From Nioella aestuarii (GTDB lineage: Bacteria > Pseudomonadota > Alphaproteobacteria > Rhodobacterales > Rhodobacteraceae), in the NCBI RefSeq assembly GCF_050896395.1, contig NZ_JBPBBA010000007.1:1-64000 (forward strand): a stretch of DNA of 64,000 nt. The letters are read 5' to 3'. The notes beneath the pieces are model-generated. The model was not told where the DNA came from, ran no database searches, and saw only the letters and a list, made by a program, of their open reading frames with translations. Position numbers and translations under genes: made by a program. Shown piece after piece: positions 26,247-34,787 of this stretch. The first letter of the stretch is position 1. Every line of letters begins with the position of its first letter.

Positions 26247-26734
26247 GACCAGCGCAGCGAGGAGGCCAGCAGGCGCGACATGACCTGATCGGCCAGCGCG
26301 ATCATCAGCCGGTCTTGCGCATCGCGGCGGGCGGCGGCGGTGGCGACGGCGGTCGAGGTGGTGGAATAGGCGGTGAAAGTCGAAACCGAATCGGCCAGCA
26401 CTTCCGTGTCTGTTGCGGTTTCGGTCAGGGTGAACCGGACCGTGCCTGCGATATTGATGCGGGTGATGTCGTTGGTTCCGGTGATGGCGAGGTCCGTTTC
26501 CGACGTTTCGATCGTGTAGCCGAGCAGATATGTTTCGGCCTCTGGCAGCCCGAGACGTTCCTCCAGCCGGGATACCAGTTGAAATCCGAGCCGTGTGTCC
26601 GGGGCAGCGACCAGCACCTGCCCGCGCAACACCTGACCCGCCCCGCCCGGCGCATAGACCGGCGCAAAGCCGCAGCCTGCAAGCGGGGCTACGGCCAGAA
26701 GGGACAGGAAATGGCGGCGGTCAGATGACGACAT
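26243..26734 (-). CDS. lptE: LPS-assembly lipoprotein LptE
   Basis: Outer-membrane lipoprotein of 163 residues, plug partner of LptD in LPS insertion. A lipoprotein signal with lipobox LAGC (FLSLLAVAPLAGCGFAPVYAPGG) is followed by a small alpha/beta domain ending in helical segments (RDAQDRLMIALADQVMSRLLA). The alphaproteobacterial members diverge strongly, so the call leans on the lipobox, size and the position between leuS and holA. Overlaps holA by four bases and the leuS stop by 14. Confidence 0.88.
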   Translation of the reverse strand: MSSSDRRHFLSLLAVAPLAGCGFAPVYAPGGAGQVLRGQVLVAAPDTRLGFQLVSRLEERLGLPEAETYLLGYTIETSETDLAITGTNDITRINIAGTVRFTLTETATDTEVLADSVSTFTAYSTTSTAVATAAARRDAQDRLMIALADQVMSRLLASSLRWS

Positions 26735-29279
26735 TGACGATACGGCCCGGAACGACGATCAGTTTCTTGGGCTGACCACCGGCCAGCGCCTTGACCACAG
26801 CGTCGTCTGCCAGCGCGATCTTTTCAACCTCTTCCTTCGCCATATCCTTGGGCACGGTGATTTCCGAGCGGCGTTTGCCGTTGATCTGGATGGGCAGGGT
26901 CACGGTGTTTTCCACCAGCATCGCCTCATCCGCCACCGGCCAGGGCGCGTCGGCCAGCAGGCCCTCGCCACCCTGATGGGCCCAGATTTCTTCCGCAAGA
27001 TGCGGGGTCATGGGCGACATCAGCTGTGCCAGCGTCATGATGGCCTGTTTCTGCGCCGCCGCGCCTGCCTTGGATCTGGCCAGCGTGTTGGTGAAGGCAT
27101 AAAGCCGGGCAATCGCCGCGTTGAAGCCGAAGCTTTCAATGCCGAGCGTCACGTCGCGAATTGCCTTATGCATCTCGCGCAGCAGGTCTTCGTCGCCTTC
27201 GCCTTTTGCATTGGGGTCCATCGCGGCGATGCGGTCACACAGGGTCCAGACCCGGCCAATATGCCTGTGCGCGGCCTCGGCCCCGGCGGCGGTCCATTCC
27301 ACGTCGCGTTCCGGCGGGGAATCGGACAGCACGAACCAACGCGCGGTGTCGGCACCGTAGTCTGCGATGATGTTCATCGGGTCGACGACGTTGTTCTTGG
27401 ATTTGGACATTTTGGCAGAGGGGATGATTTCCACCTCGGTGCCATCCTTCAGGAAGCCCTTGCCGTCGCGCAGATCCACCTCCTCGGGGTAATGGTAAAC
27501 GGGGCGGCCTTTCGCATCGCGGGTCTGGAAGATCGCGTGCGTGACCATCCCTTGCGTGAAGAGCGCATCGAACGGCTCCTTGGATTTCTCCGGCAGGTGG
27601 CCGCAGATGTGCATGGCCCGGGCGAAGAAGCGGGAATAAAGCAGGTGCAAAATCGCGTGCTCGATGCCGCCGATATACTGGTCAACATTCATCCAGTATT
27701 CGGCCTCGGCCATATCCGTGGGCGTCGTGGCGCGCGGTGCGGTGAAGCGGGCGAAATACCAGGACGAATCGACAAAGGTATCCATCGTGTCGGTTTCGCG
27801 TTTCGCAGGCGCACCGCAGGACGGGCAGGTGCAGTCGCGCCATGTGGGGTGACGGTCCAGCGGGTTGCCGGGAATGTCGAAGCTGACATCCTCGGGCAGC
27901 TCAATGGGCAGGTTTTCCTTTTTCTCGGGCACCACGCCGCAGGCATCGCAATGCACCACGGGAATCGGGCAACCCCAATAGCGCTGACGGCTGAGGCCCC
28001 AATCGCGCAGGCGGAACTTGGTGACGCCGGTGCCAAGGCCCTTGGCTTCCATCCAATCAATTGTGGTGTCGATGGCCTCCTGCCCCTTGGCCTCATCCAG
28101 CCCGGCGAAATGGTCAATCCATTTCACTTTCTCGGTCTTCGGCGGCACGAAGGCCTCTTTCTCGACCGGCGCGGGATCATCCAGCGCCACGAAAGTATCA
28201 ATCACCGGCAAGTCATACTTGCGGCAGAAATCGAGGTCGCGCTGGTCATGCGCCGGGCAGGCGAAGATCGCGCCGGTCCCGTAATCCATCAGGATGAAGT
28301 TGGCGACCCAAACCGGAATCTCCCAGTCCGGGTTCAGCGGATGGCGCACACGCAGCCCGGTATCGGCCCCCAGTTTTTCCGCCTTTTCAATGGCTTCTTC
28401 CGTGGTGCCGCCCTTGCGCATCTCGGCCACCTTGGCGGCGAGATCGGGGTTCTCGGCCTCCAGCGCCTTGGTCAGCGGGTGGTCGGGGGAGATGCCCAGG
28501 AAGGACGCGCCCATCAGCGTATCGGGGCGTGTGGTGTAGACCTCCAGCGACTCGATGCCATGGGAAGGCTCGGTCAGCGCCCACGAGAATTGCAGACCGC
28601 GCGATCTGCCGATCCAGTTTTCTTGCATCAGCCGTACCTTGGCGGGCCAGTCATCCAGAGTATCGAGCGCGTCGAGCAACTCGCCCGAGAAATCGGAGAT
28701 CTTGAAGAACCACTGGGTCAGCTCTCGCCGTTCAACCAGCGCGCCAGACCGCCAGCCACGCCCATCCTCGACCTGTTCATTGGCCAGAACGGTCATGTCC
28801 ACCGGATCCCAGTTGACGATGGCGTTCTTGCGGTAGACCAGACCCTTTTCGAGGAAATCGAGGAACAGCGCCTGCTGCTGGCCGTAATATTCCGGGTCGC
28901 AGGTGGCGAACATGCGCGACCAGTCGATACCGAAGCCGAGCGGCTTCATCTGCTCGACCATCGTGTCGATATTCTCATAGGTCCATGTCTTGGGGTGCCC
29001 GCCCGAGGCCATGGCGGCATTCTCAGCAGGCATCCCGAAGGCGTCGAACCCCATGGGATGCAGCACGTTGTGACCCGTGGATTTCTTGTAGCGCGCGATG
29101 ACGTCACCCATCGTGTAATTGCGCACATGGCCGATATGGATGCGGCCCGACGGGTAGGGGAACATCTCCAGCACGTAGTACTTCGGCTTCGTCTCATCGC
29201 GTTTGGCGAGGAACGTGCCGGACTTATCCCAGGCGGATTGCCATTTCGGTTCGATCACACTGGGGTCGTAGCGGGCCAT
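26721..29279 (-). CDS. leuS: Leucyl-tRNA synthetase
   Basis: Class I aminoacyl-tRNA synthetase of 852 residues, normal for the family. The HIGH signature appears as RIHIGHVRNYTMGDV near residue 50, and KMSKS as SAKMSKSKNNVVDP near residue 625; an editing CP1 domain lies between, including the TTRPDTLMGASFLG block. First gene of a leuS-lptE-holA unit on the minus strand. A long open frame on the opposite strand over this gene is a codon-bias shadow. Confidence 0.98.
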   Translation of the reverse strand: MARYDPSVIEPKWQSAWDKSGTFLAKRDETKPKYYVLEMFPYPSGRIHIGHVRNYTMGDVIARYKKSTGHNVLHPMGFDAFGMPAENAAMASGGHPKTWTYENIDTMVEQMKPLGFGIDWSRMFATCDPEYYGQQQALFLDFLEKGLVYRKNAIVNWDPVDMTVLANEQVEDGRGWRSGALVERRELTQWFFKISDFSGELLDALDTLDDWPAKVRLMQENWIGRSRGLQFSWALTEPSHGIESLEVYTTRPDTLMGASFLGISPDHPLTKALEAENPDLAAKVAEMRKGGTTEEAIEKAEKLGADTGLRVRHPLNPDWEIPVWVANFILMDYGTGAIFACPAHDQRDLDFCRKYDLPVIDTFVALDDPAPVEKEAFVPPKTEKVKWIDHFAGLDEAKGQEAIDTTIDWMEAKGLGTGVTKFRLRDWGLSRQRYWGCPIPVVHCDACGVVPEKKENLPIELPEDVSFDIPGNPLDRHPTWRDCTCPSCGAPAKRETDTMDTFVDSSWYFARFTAPRATTPTDMAEAEYWMNVDQYIGGIEHAILHLLYSRFFARAMHICGHLPEKSKEPFDALFTQGMVTHAIFQTRDAKGRPVYHYPEEVDLRDGKGFLKDGTEVEIIPSAKMSKSKNNVVDPMNIIADYGADTARWFVLSDSPPERDVEWTAAGAEAAHRHIGRVWTLCDRIAAMDPNAKGEGDEDLLREMHKAIRDVTLGIESFGFNAAIARLYAFTNTLARSKAGAAAQKQAIMTLAQLMSPMTPHLAEEIWAHQGGEGLLADAPWPVADEAMLVENTVTLPIQINGKRRSEITVPKDMAKEEVEKIALADDAVVKALAGGQPKKLIVVPGRIVNVVI

Positions 29280-29304
29280 GTGCTGTCCTTGTCGTCTGTC
29301 ATAC

Positions 29305-29332
29305 GAAAACGCCGGGCACGAGGGCCCGGCGT
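29305..29332 (-). terminator. Intrinsic terminator after the DUF3576 gene
   Basis: Nine-base perfect arms ACGCCGGGC (29309-29317) and GCCCGGCGT (29324-29332), loop of six. Reading the minus strand, the stem is followed by TTTTC. It separates the DUF3576 lipoprotein gene from leuS. Confidence 0.8.
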
Positions 29333-29359
29333 GTGTTTAGAAGTGTTGCGGAGCAGAAT

Positions 29360-29854
29360 CTAGAGGTCACCTTCGCGGATACGGATCTGGCGCGCACGGG
29401 TCAGAATCGCGTCTTCCACTGCGCGCTGCGTCTCCCGGCTGACCGGACCGCCGCGCGACTGCAGGGCAACACGCAAGCTGCGGGCATCCAGCGCGGGATC
29501 TGTGACATATACTGTCGCGCGATAGGCGGTTCCGCCACCCGGGGGCGTGCCGTATCCAAATACAATGACACCCGAGAAGGGGTCGGCCGCTTCGATCGGC
29601 ATGAAATCAAGAATTTCCAGCGAGGCGTTCCACAGGTAACGGTTCACCTCAACAGTCACGTTCGGGTCGTCATTGTTTGAGAACAGATCCCAGATCGTGT
29701 TGCGGTTCGGGTCTGGAAGCGCCCCGCCCTGAATGAGTTGCGCGCGGGTCTCGTCGCTCATTTCATTATTCAGCCCGCCGAAACGACCACCGCAAGCTGT
29801 CAGCGCCGTGAGCGCAAGCAATATCACCAAGATTTTGCTAAAACGTCCGATCAT
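29360..29854 (-). CDS. DUF3576 lipoprotein
   Basis: Lipoprotein of 164 residues with lipobox LTAC (ILVILLALTALTACGGRFGG) and a conserved mature part matching the alphaproteobacterial DUF3576 family (NTIWDLFSNNDDPNVTVEVNRYLWNASLEIL). Function unknown. An anchoring role in the outer membrane is likely from the signal alone. It lies upstream of leuS with a terminator between, so it is probably its own unit. It is divergent from the porin gene across 267 bases. Confidence 0.82.
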   Translation of the reverse strand: MIGRFSKILVILLALTALTACGGRFGGLNNEMSDETRAQLIQGGALPDPNRNTIWDLFSNNDDPNVTVEVNRYLWNASLEILDFMPIEAADPFSGVIVFGYGTPPGGGTAYRATVYVTDPALDARSLRVALQSRGGPVSRETQRAVEDAILTRARQIRIREGDL

Positions 29855-30121
29855 TATGCGCTCCCGTCCCGTTTATTTCCGGAATATTGTCGTAAATCCG
29901 CTTGGCCCTTGGTATCGCAGGGCCAATAGCGCGGCAAGTGTCTTAAAAGCCGTGCGCCCAAGCGATCCGCCCCGTCACTGTGGCATGTCTGCACCATCAC
30001 CGGGCCAAGATACCAGTTCCTCGACGCGCTTTCTTGCATTCAGACCGCCGAAAGTTGAGAGAGAGGTATACCCAACGCGGATTCCCCGGTTGGGGAGATT
30101 TTATCAAACGAGGGAAAAACC

Positions 30122-31072
30122 ATGAAAAAGGTTCTCTTCGCAACGACTGCACTCGTCGCCACCGCGGGCGTCGCAGCTGCAGACGTTACCGTTTCCGGTT
30201 ACGCGGAAATGGGTCTTGTTGGCGGCGACATGATGGAAACCAACTTCCATCAGGACATCGAAGTCACATTCACCATGTCCGGAACCACCGACAACGGCCT
30301 GAGCTTCGGCGCATCCGTTCAGCTTGACGAAGGCGGCACCGCCGGCGCTGGCACCGTGACCTCCGATGATCAAGGCTACGCCGTGTTCATCTCCGGCAAC
30401 TTCGGCACCCTGACCATGGGTGACACCGACGGCGCACTGGACTGGGCCCTGACCGAAGCCGGCAACATCGGCAACCCCGGCTCGTTGGCGGATGACGAAA
30501 CCGGCCACGGCGGCTACAACGGTTCGTACGGCGAAGGCACCTCTGACGGTCAGGTTCTGCGTTACGACTACTCCTTCGGCGATTTCGCATTCGCGGTCTC
30601 CATGGAGCAGGACACCGTTGGTGGTGGTTCCGCAACCGCCGCTGAAGCTGGCGACACCAACGGCAACGTTGCCCTGGGTCTGCGTTACTCCACCTCCGCT
30701 GGTGGTGTGGACCTGAGCCTCGGCCTCGGCTACCAGTCGACCGACTTCGGCTCCCCGAACGACCAGACCGTCGTTGGTGCATCGGTTGTTGCTTCCTTCA
30801 TGGGCGGCTTCTCCGCAGGCATCCAGTACAGCGACTGGTCCGACGTGGGCGGTGTTGCCGGCGCAGACAACTCGCACCTCGGCATCGGCCTCGGCTACTC
30901 CTCCGGCGCGATCTCGCTGCACGCCAACTACGGCGAATTCGACACCGGCGCATCCGGCTTCGGTGTTGCAGCAGCCTACGACCTGGGTGGCGGCGCTGGC
31001 CTGCACCTCGGCTACGGCTCGACCGACGGTGGCGCAGACACCTGGTCGCTCGGCCTGGCAATGTCCTTCTAA
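30122..31072 (+). CDS. Outer-membrane porin (Rhodobacter type)
   Basis: Trimeric-type porin of 316 residues. Signal peptide MKKVLFATTALVATAGVAAA, then alternating beta strands with acidic and Gly-rich turns, and the terminal Phe signature (WSLGLAMSF) recognised by the BAM complex. It resembles the 16-stranded general porins of Rhodobacter. Codon use is strongly biased (few rare codons), fitting high expression. RBS GAGGG lies upstream; a CCCAAC/GTTGGG inverted repeat sits about 30-50 bases before the start and a strong terminator follows. Confidence 0.92.
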   Translation: MKKVLFATTALVATAGVAAADVTVSGYAEMGLVGGDMMETNFHQDIEVTFTMSGTTDNGLSFGASVQLDEGGTAGAGTVTSDDQGYAVFISGNFGTLTMGDTDGALDWALTEAGNIGNPGSLADDETGHGGYNGSYGEGTSDGQVLRYDYSFGDFAFAVSMEQDTVGGGSATAAEAGDTNGNVALGLRYSTSAGGVDLSLGLGYQSTDFGSPNDQTVVGASVVASFMGGFSAGIQYSDWSDVGGVAGADNSHLGIGLGYSSGAISLHANYGEFDTGASGFGVAAAYDLGGGAGLHLGYGSTDGGADTWSLGLAMSF

Positions 31073-31095
31073 TCCAACCGGATTATTTGGTAGGG

Positions 31096-31127
31096 AAGAG
31101 CGGGCTTTATGCCCGCTCTTTTCTTTT
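31096..31127 (+). terminator. Intrinsic terminator of the porin gene
   Basis: Perfect ten-base arms at 31096-31105 and 31111-31120 with a five-base loop, followed by TTTTCTTTT. It ends the porin transcript, 20 bases before the next start codon. Confidence 0.92.
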
Positions 31128-31147
31128 GTGCAGAAGGACAGTCATCC

Positions 31148-31801
31148 ATGGCACTTGCAGAGATATCCAAAGCCATCACGCAGGCCGAAACCGCCGCAGG
31201 GCGGGTGCCCGGATCTGTTCGTCTGATCGCAGTGTCCAAAGTTCAGCCGCTGGAACGGGTTGAAGCAGTTTTGCAGGAAGGGCATCGCCTGTTCGGGGAG
31301 AACCGCGTTCAGGAAGCGGCCGGGAAGTGGCCGGATCTCAAGCAACGGTTCGATGGGGTCGCGGTGCATCTGATTGGTCCCCTGCAAACCAACAAGGCAC
31401 GGCAGGCGATGGAGTTGTTCGATGCCATCCACACGTTGGACCGGCCCAAGCTGGCCACAACGCTGGCGCGTTTGGCGCAAGAGATGGGCCATTGCCCCGA
31501 TCTGATGATTCAAGTGAATACCGGCGAGGAGCCGCAGAAGGCCGGTGTGTTGCCGCGGGATGCGGATCACTTCATTTCCGAGGTGCGCGCAATGGATTTG
31601 CCGGTGAAAGGGCTGATGTGCATTCCGCCGGTCGAAGAGGAACCCGCGCTGCATTTCGCGCTATTGGCGAAGATTGCAGAGCGCAATGGTTTGGCTGAGC
31701 TGTCCATGGGGATGAGCGCGGATTTCGAGACAGCGATTGCCTTGGGCGCAACCTGTGTGCGTGTGGGATCAGCGATTTTTGGAGATCGCGTTTCCGGCTG
31801 A
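31148..31801 (+). CDS. YggS family PLP-binding protein
   Basis: PLP homeostasis protein (YggS/PROSC/PLPBP family) of 217 residues. ATG 31148 is chosen to give the family N-terminus; the earlier ATG at 31109 lies in the porin terminator. Present are RLIAVSKVQP with the PLP Lys, FGENRVQEA, HLIGPLQTNKARQA and GMSADFETAIALGATCVRVGSAIFG. It is an alanine-racemase-like barrel with no known enzymatic reaction, binding PLP in the cytoplasm. Confidence 0.93.
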   Translation: MALAEISKAITQAETAAGRVPGSVRLIAVSKVQPLERVEAVLQEGHRLFGENRVQEAAGKWPDLKQRFDGVAVHLIGPLQTNKARQAMELFDAIHTLDRPKLATTLARLAQEMGHCPDLMIQVNTGEEPQKAGVLPRDADHFISEVRAMDLPVKGLMCIPPVEEEPALHFALLAKIAERNGLAELSMGMSADFETAIALGATCVRVGSAIFGDRVSG

Positions 31802-31805
31802 TAGT

Positions 31806-31977
31806 GGTTTCGCCACCTGCCGGTGTCGACTCGGAGGCGGTCCTCGTCAGGCTCCTGTGGAGCCCTCCTCGAACCGCATTGCCATGATAGAGTTCCATCC
31901 GCAGTGTTACGGCGTCTCTGCTACGCGCGAAGCATGGTGTCGAGGCCCCCGGCGGACATAATCGGACCGAGATGAAA
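31806..31977. repeat. Dispersed intergenic repeat, diverged copy F
   Basis: Lies between convergent yggS-like and L,D-transpeptidase genes. It starts TTTCGCCACC, continues with GGAGCCCTCCTCGAACCGCATTGCCA-type sequence parallel to copy C, and ends CCGAGATGAAAGAGC, resembling the tail of copy A. It is the most diverged member and mosaic in structure. Confidence 0.5.
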
Positions 31978-31981
31978 GAGC

Positions 31982-32476
31982 TTAGGCCACGATCACTCGG
32001 CAGCCCGGCTGCAAGCGGCGGGTGAGCCAGAGAAGATGGTGTGGGGCCAATGCAATACAGCCCTCGGTCGGGTGGCCCGGCTTGCGCCAGCGGTGCAGAA
32101 AGATCGCAGATCCGCGGCCGGGCTCTGGCCGGGGCCAATTCCAGTCTGTCACCAGCACCAGATCATAGAGTCGATCAGCCCGGAACAGTTTCTCGTGACT
32201 GCCGCTGTAGGGCGCGCGGACATGGCTGTTATATGTGGGGCTGTTGGGGTCATCAGACCACAGATCGCCGGGCCCGATGGGATCCAGCCAGGGTGCGGGG
32301 CGCGCGATTCTGTCAGCGCGATAATACCCGCCAACAATTGTGTGAGTGCCGCGCGGGGTTGCGCCGTCCCCCTCACGCTTGTCGCCGCTCAAACCGCCGC
32401 GCCCAATAGAACATGCAAATCTGCGCCCGTGAAAGCACAACCCCATCGGGGTGAGAACCAGATCGGCGGGGGTCAC
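31982..32476 (-). CDS. L,D-transpeptidase (YkuD) family protein
   Basis: Protein of 164 residues with the YkuD active-site pattern FLHRWRKPGHPTEGCIAL, where His and Cys are the catalytic pair. It starts at a GTG overlapping the ribA stop by four bases. No signal peptide is visible, so secretion or a cytoplasmic role is unclear; small stand-alone YkuD proteins without signal are common in this family branch. It probably makes or edits L,D-cross-links, but the substrate is unproven. Confidence 0.8.
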   Translation of the reverse strand: MTPADLVLTPMGLCFHGRRFACSIGRGGLSGDKREGDGATPRGTHTIVGGYYRADRIARPAPWLDPIGPGDLWSDDPNSPTYNSHVRAPYSGSHEKLFRADRLYDLVLVTDWNWPRPEPGRGSAIFLHRWRKPGHPTEGCIALAPHHLLWLTRRLQPGCRVIVA

Positions 32477-33591
32477 AGAAAGTGCCCCGATTTCTTCGCC
32501 TTTACGTCGAGGTAATGGGCGTTGTGGCGGTTGGTTTTCGTCACCAGAGGGACACGTTCGGCAACGCGTATGCCTTCGTCTGACATCATCGCCACTTTGC
32601 GGGGGTTGTTCGTCATAAGCCGCACAGCCGAGAATCCCATGCGCCGCAAAATATCGGCCCCAAGACGGAAGTCACGCTCGTCATCTTCAAATCCAAGCCT
32701 ATGGTTGGCTTCGACCGTATCAAAGCCTTGATCCTGAAGGGAATAGGCACGCATCTTATTGGCGAGCCCGATCCCTCTACCCTCTTGATTGAGGTAAAGC
32801 AGAACGCCAGCTCCGGCCTTGCCCATTTCAGCCAGTGCGGTGCGCAACTGCGGTCCGCAATCGCATTTCAGCGATCCCAGCACATCACCTGTGAAGCAGG
32901 CAGAATGCAGCCGTGTCAGAACGGGCTGGTCTCGATCCGGGCGTCCGATTTGGATGGCGTAATGTTCGGTGCCGCCATTGTCGGGACGAAAAATGTGCAG
33001 GCGGCCAGCCTCTGCTGCTTCCAGCGGCAGCCGGGCGGCGGCAACCGGGTTCAGCGTGTGGTGGATCAGCAGATCCCTGTGCGTGGCCTCGGCCGATAGC
33101 AGTGTAAGATTTCGCGTCGTGGCGAAGGCAGGCGCGTCAGACAGCTCTACCACTAGCGCGGCAGGTAACAGTTGCGCCGACTTCACCAGGGCGATGGTCA
33201 GCCTGTGAAGCCCGGCCTCGCCTTCACGTTGTGCGGAAAGGGGGCCCTTCATCGGCATCCGCAGATCATCTGCCGGATCTGCGACGGCGCGTATCCAGGC
33301 GGCGTCGGCATCCTCGGGCAAGTGCAGGCGGGCGATATCTCCGTCATAGGCGCGGGCCTTGAGCGTTTCGGCTCGCCGGTCGGTGATCACCAGAACCGGC
33401 GCCCCAATCTCTCGGATCGCCGCAAGGCGCGCGGGGGTCAATGTTTCCGCCGCCAGAACGGCAACGCCTGCTGACCCGCCAACCACCACCGGCAGCCCGA
33501 CACGCAAATCAGCGCGGGCGCGAGCGACAAGCTCTGATGGGGTGGGGAGAAGCGGCATCACATGGTCCTGAATGGCGGTTACCTTCCCCAT
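32473..33591 (-). CDS. ribA: GTP cyclohydrolase II
   Basis: First committed enzyme of riboflavin synthesis. The C-terminal half of the 372-residue product is a complete RibA domain: CFTGDVLGSLKCDCGPQL with the zinc-binding Cys trio, NQEGRGIGLANKMRAY and GFSAVRLMTNNPRK. The N-terminal part (about 1-170) looks like a degenerate relative of the DHBP synthase-type half and has no clear catalytic residues. The start is uncertain among 33684, 33591 and 33558. Divergent from the response-regulator gene; followed directly by the L,D-transpeptidase gene. Confidence 0.9.
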   Translation of the reverse strand: MGKVTAIQDHVMPLLPTPSELVARARADLRVGLPVVVGGSAGVAVLAAETLTPARLAAIREIGAPVLVITDRRAETLKARAYDGDIARLHLPEDADAAWIRAVADPADDLRMPMKGPLSAQREGEAGLHRLTIALVKSAQLLPAALVVELSDAPAFATTRNLTLLSAEATHRDLLIHHTLNPVAAARLPLEAAEAGRLHIFRPDNGGTEHYAIQIGRPDRDQPVLTRLHSACFTGDVLGSLKCDCGPQLRTALAEMGKAGAGVLLYLNQEGRGIGLANKMRAYSLQDQGFDTVEANHRLGFEDDERDFRLGADILRRMGFSAVRLMTNNPRKVAMMSDEGIRVAERVPLVTKTNRHNAHYLDVKAKKSGHFL

Positions 33592-33725
33592 GTAGACTGC
33601 CCTGTAGCGATTTGAAACATTTGCTCGCTGTCTGACACGGCTGCGTGAGAAGTTTTTCGCTCCCCTTGTCACAAGCGTGTTCACGCGACATGTCCAGTGA
33701 AGACCAAGAGAGGGGAGTCACCCAA

Positions 33726-34412
33726 ATGGCCAATCTGAAAAAAATTCTGCTGGTAGATGATGACGAAGACCTGCGCGAGGCGTTGGCCGAACAACTGGTG
33801 ATGACCGAAGATTTCGACGTGTTCGAAGCGGGGAACGGAACCGAAGGCCTGCAAAAGGCCAAGGAAGCGATTTACGATCTGGTGATCCTCGACGTGGGCC
33901 TGCCGGATACCGATGGCCGCGAACTGTGTCGCCTGATGCGCAAGCAGGGCGTCAAGTGCCCAATCCTGATGCTGACTGGCCATGACAGCGATGCCGACAC
34001 GATCCTTGGACTAGATGCTGGCGCCAATGATTATGTCACCAAGCCCTTTAAGTTTCCCGTGTTTCTGGCCCGTATTCGCGCACAGCTTCGGCAGCATGAA
34101 CAGTCAGAAGACGCGGTGTTCCAGCTTGGGCCATACACGTTCAAACCTGCGATGAAGATGCTGGAAACCGAGGATATGAAGAAGATCCGCTTGACCGAGA
34201 AGGAAACCAATATCCTCAAGTTCCTCTATCGTGCCCAGGATGGCGTCGTCGCCCGCGACGTGCTGCTGCACGAGGTCTGGGGCTATAATGCCGGGGTCAC
34301 CACGCACACACTGGAAACGCATATCTATCGTCTGCGCCAGAAAATCGAGCCGGACCCCTCGAATGCGCGCATTCTGGTCACAGAAAGTGGTGGATATCGT
34401 CTGTTGGCCTGA
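33726..34412 (+). CDS. OmpR/PhoB family response regulator
   Basis: Two-domain transcription factor of 228 residues starting at ATG 33726. The receiver domain has the acidic pair LLVDDDEDLRE, the phospho-acceptor Asp in LVILDVGLPDTDG, the Thr in MLTGHDSDADT and the Lys in YVTKPFKF. The C-terminal winged-helix domain includes LTEKETNILKFLYRA and HTLETHIYRLRQKIE. No histidine kinase gene is adjacent, so the partner is unknown. A terminator lies about 85 bases downstream. Confidence 0.92.
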   Translation: MANLKKILLVDDDEDLREALAEQLVMTEDFDVFEAGNGTEGLQKAKEAIYDLVILDVGLPDTDGRELCRLMRKQGVKCPILMLTGHDSDADTILGLDAGANDYVTKPFKFPVFLARIRAQLRQHEQSEDAVFQLGPYTFKPAMKMLETEDMKKIRLTEKETNILKFLYRAQDGVVARDVLLHEVWGYNAGVTTHTLETHIYRLRQKIEPDPSNARILVTESGGYRLLA

Positions 34413-34443
34413 GTTGGCCACAAAATGTTGACTATTTGGCGAG

Positions 34444-34460
34444 ATCAACCGATAGTTGAT
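34444..34460. promoter_or_regulatory. Perfect inverted repeat with promoter-like elements
   Basis: ATCAAC (34444-34449) and GTTGAT (34455-34460) are perfect inverted arms separated by five bases, after the response-regulator stop. A TTGACT at about 34427 and GATAGT 17 bases further on could form -35/-10 boxes that overlap the repeat. This could be the operator of a short transcript ending at the terminator at 34498-34522, or simply the mRNA 3' end. Confidence 0.35.
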
Positions 34461-34497
34461 GTATGGTGTAAAACACCTAACCTCCCTGTTGGACTGG

Positions 34498-34522
34498 CCC
34501 GGCATACTCGCCGGGTTTTTTT
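34498..34522 (+). terminator. Intrinsic terminator, response-regulator transcript
   Basis: CCCGGC (34498-34503) and GCCGGG (34510-34515) with a six-base loop, followed by seven T. A textbook intrinsic terminator on the plus strand. Confidence 0.92.
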
Positions 34523-34606
34523 CGACAGAAGCCATGCAAGCTGCAAAAGCGTGCCCCAGGGGTCTTGCGTCCATTCCACAGATGAATTCGAATGCCGCCA
34601 GGACAT

Positions 34607-34638
34607 TAAAAAAGGCCCCGTGAGGGGCCTTGTTTTTT
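34607..34638 (-). terminator. Terminator of tRNA-Pro, possibly bidirectional
   Basis: Perfect eight-base arms AAGGCCCC (34612-34619) and GGGGCCTT (34624-34631) with a four-base loop. The minus strand continues into a run of T after the stem, ending tRNA-Pro. The plus strand also has a T-run (about 34632-34638), so it could work both ways. Confidence 0.88.
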
Positions 34639-34714
34639 GGTCGGAGTGAGAGGATTCGAACCTCCGACCCCTGCCTCCCGAAGACAGTGCTCTACCAGGC
34701 TGAGCTACACTCCG
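34638..34714 (-). tRNA. tRNA-Pro (anticodon CGG)
   Basis: A 77-nt gene with CCA encoded at its 3' end. Acceptor arm CGGAGTG pairs with CACTCCG, discriminator A. The anticodon stem CTGTC/GGCAG (one T-G pair) encloses loop TTCGGGA, so the anticodon is CGG and reads proline codon CCG. The T-arm contains GGTTCGAATCC. A terminator follows directly. Confidence 0.96.
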
Positions 34715-34787
34715 ACCGTGCGGGGCGGGATAGCCGGGGAATCGCGCCTTTGCAAGGGGGATTTCGCCGGTTCCCTGACTGCCGCGT

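Noticed and set aside
26976..29363. A 795-codon open frame on the strand opposite leuS
   Set aside because: It lies entirely antisense to a clear leuS, is Arg/His/Gly-rich and matches no family; high-GC codon bias of leuS leaves the opposite frame open.
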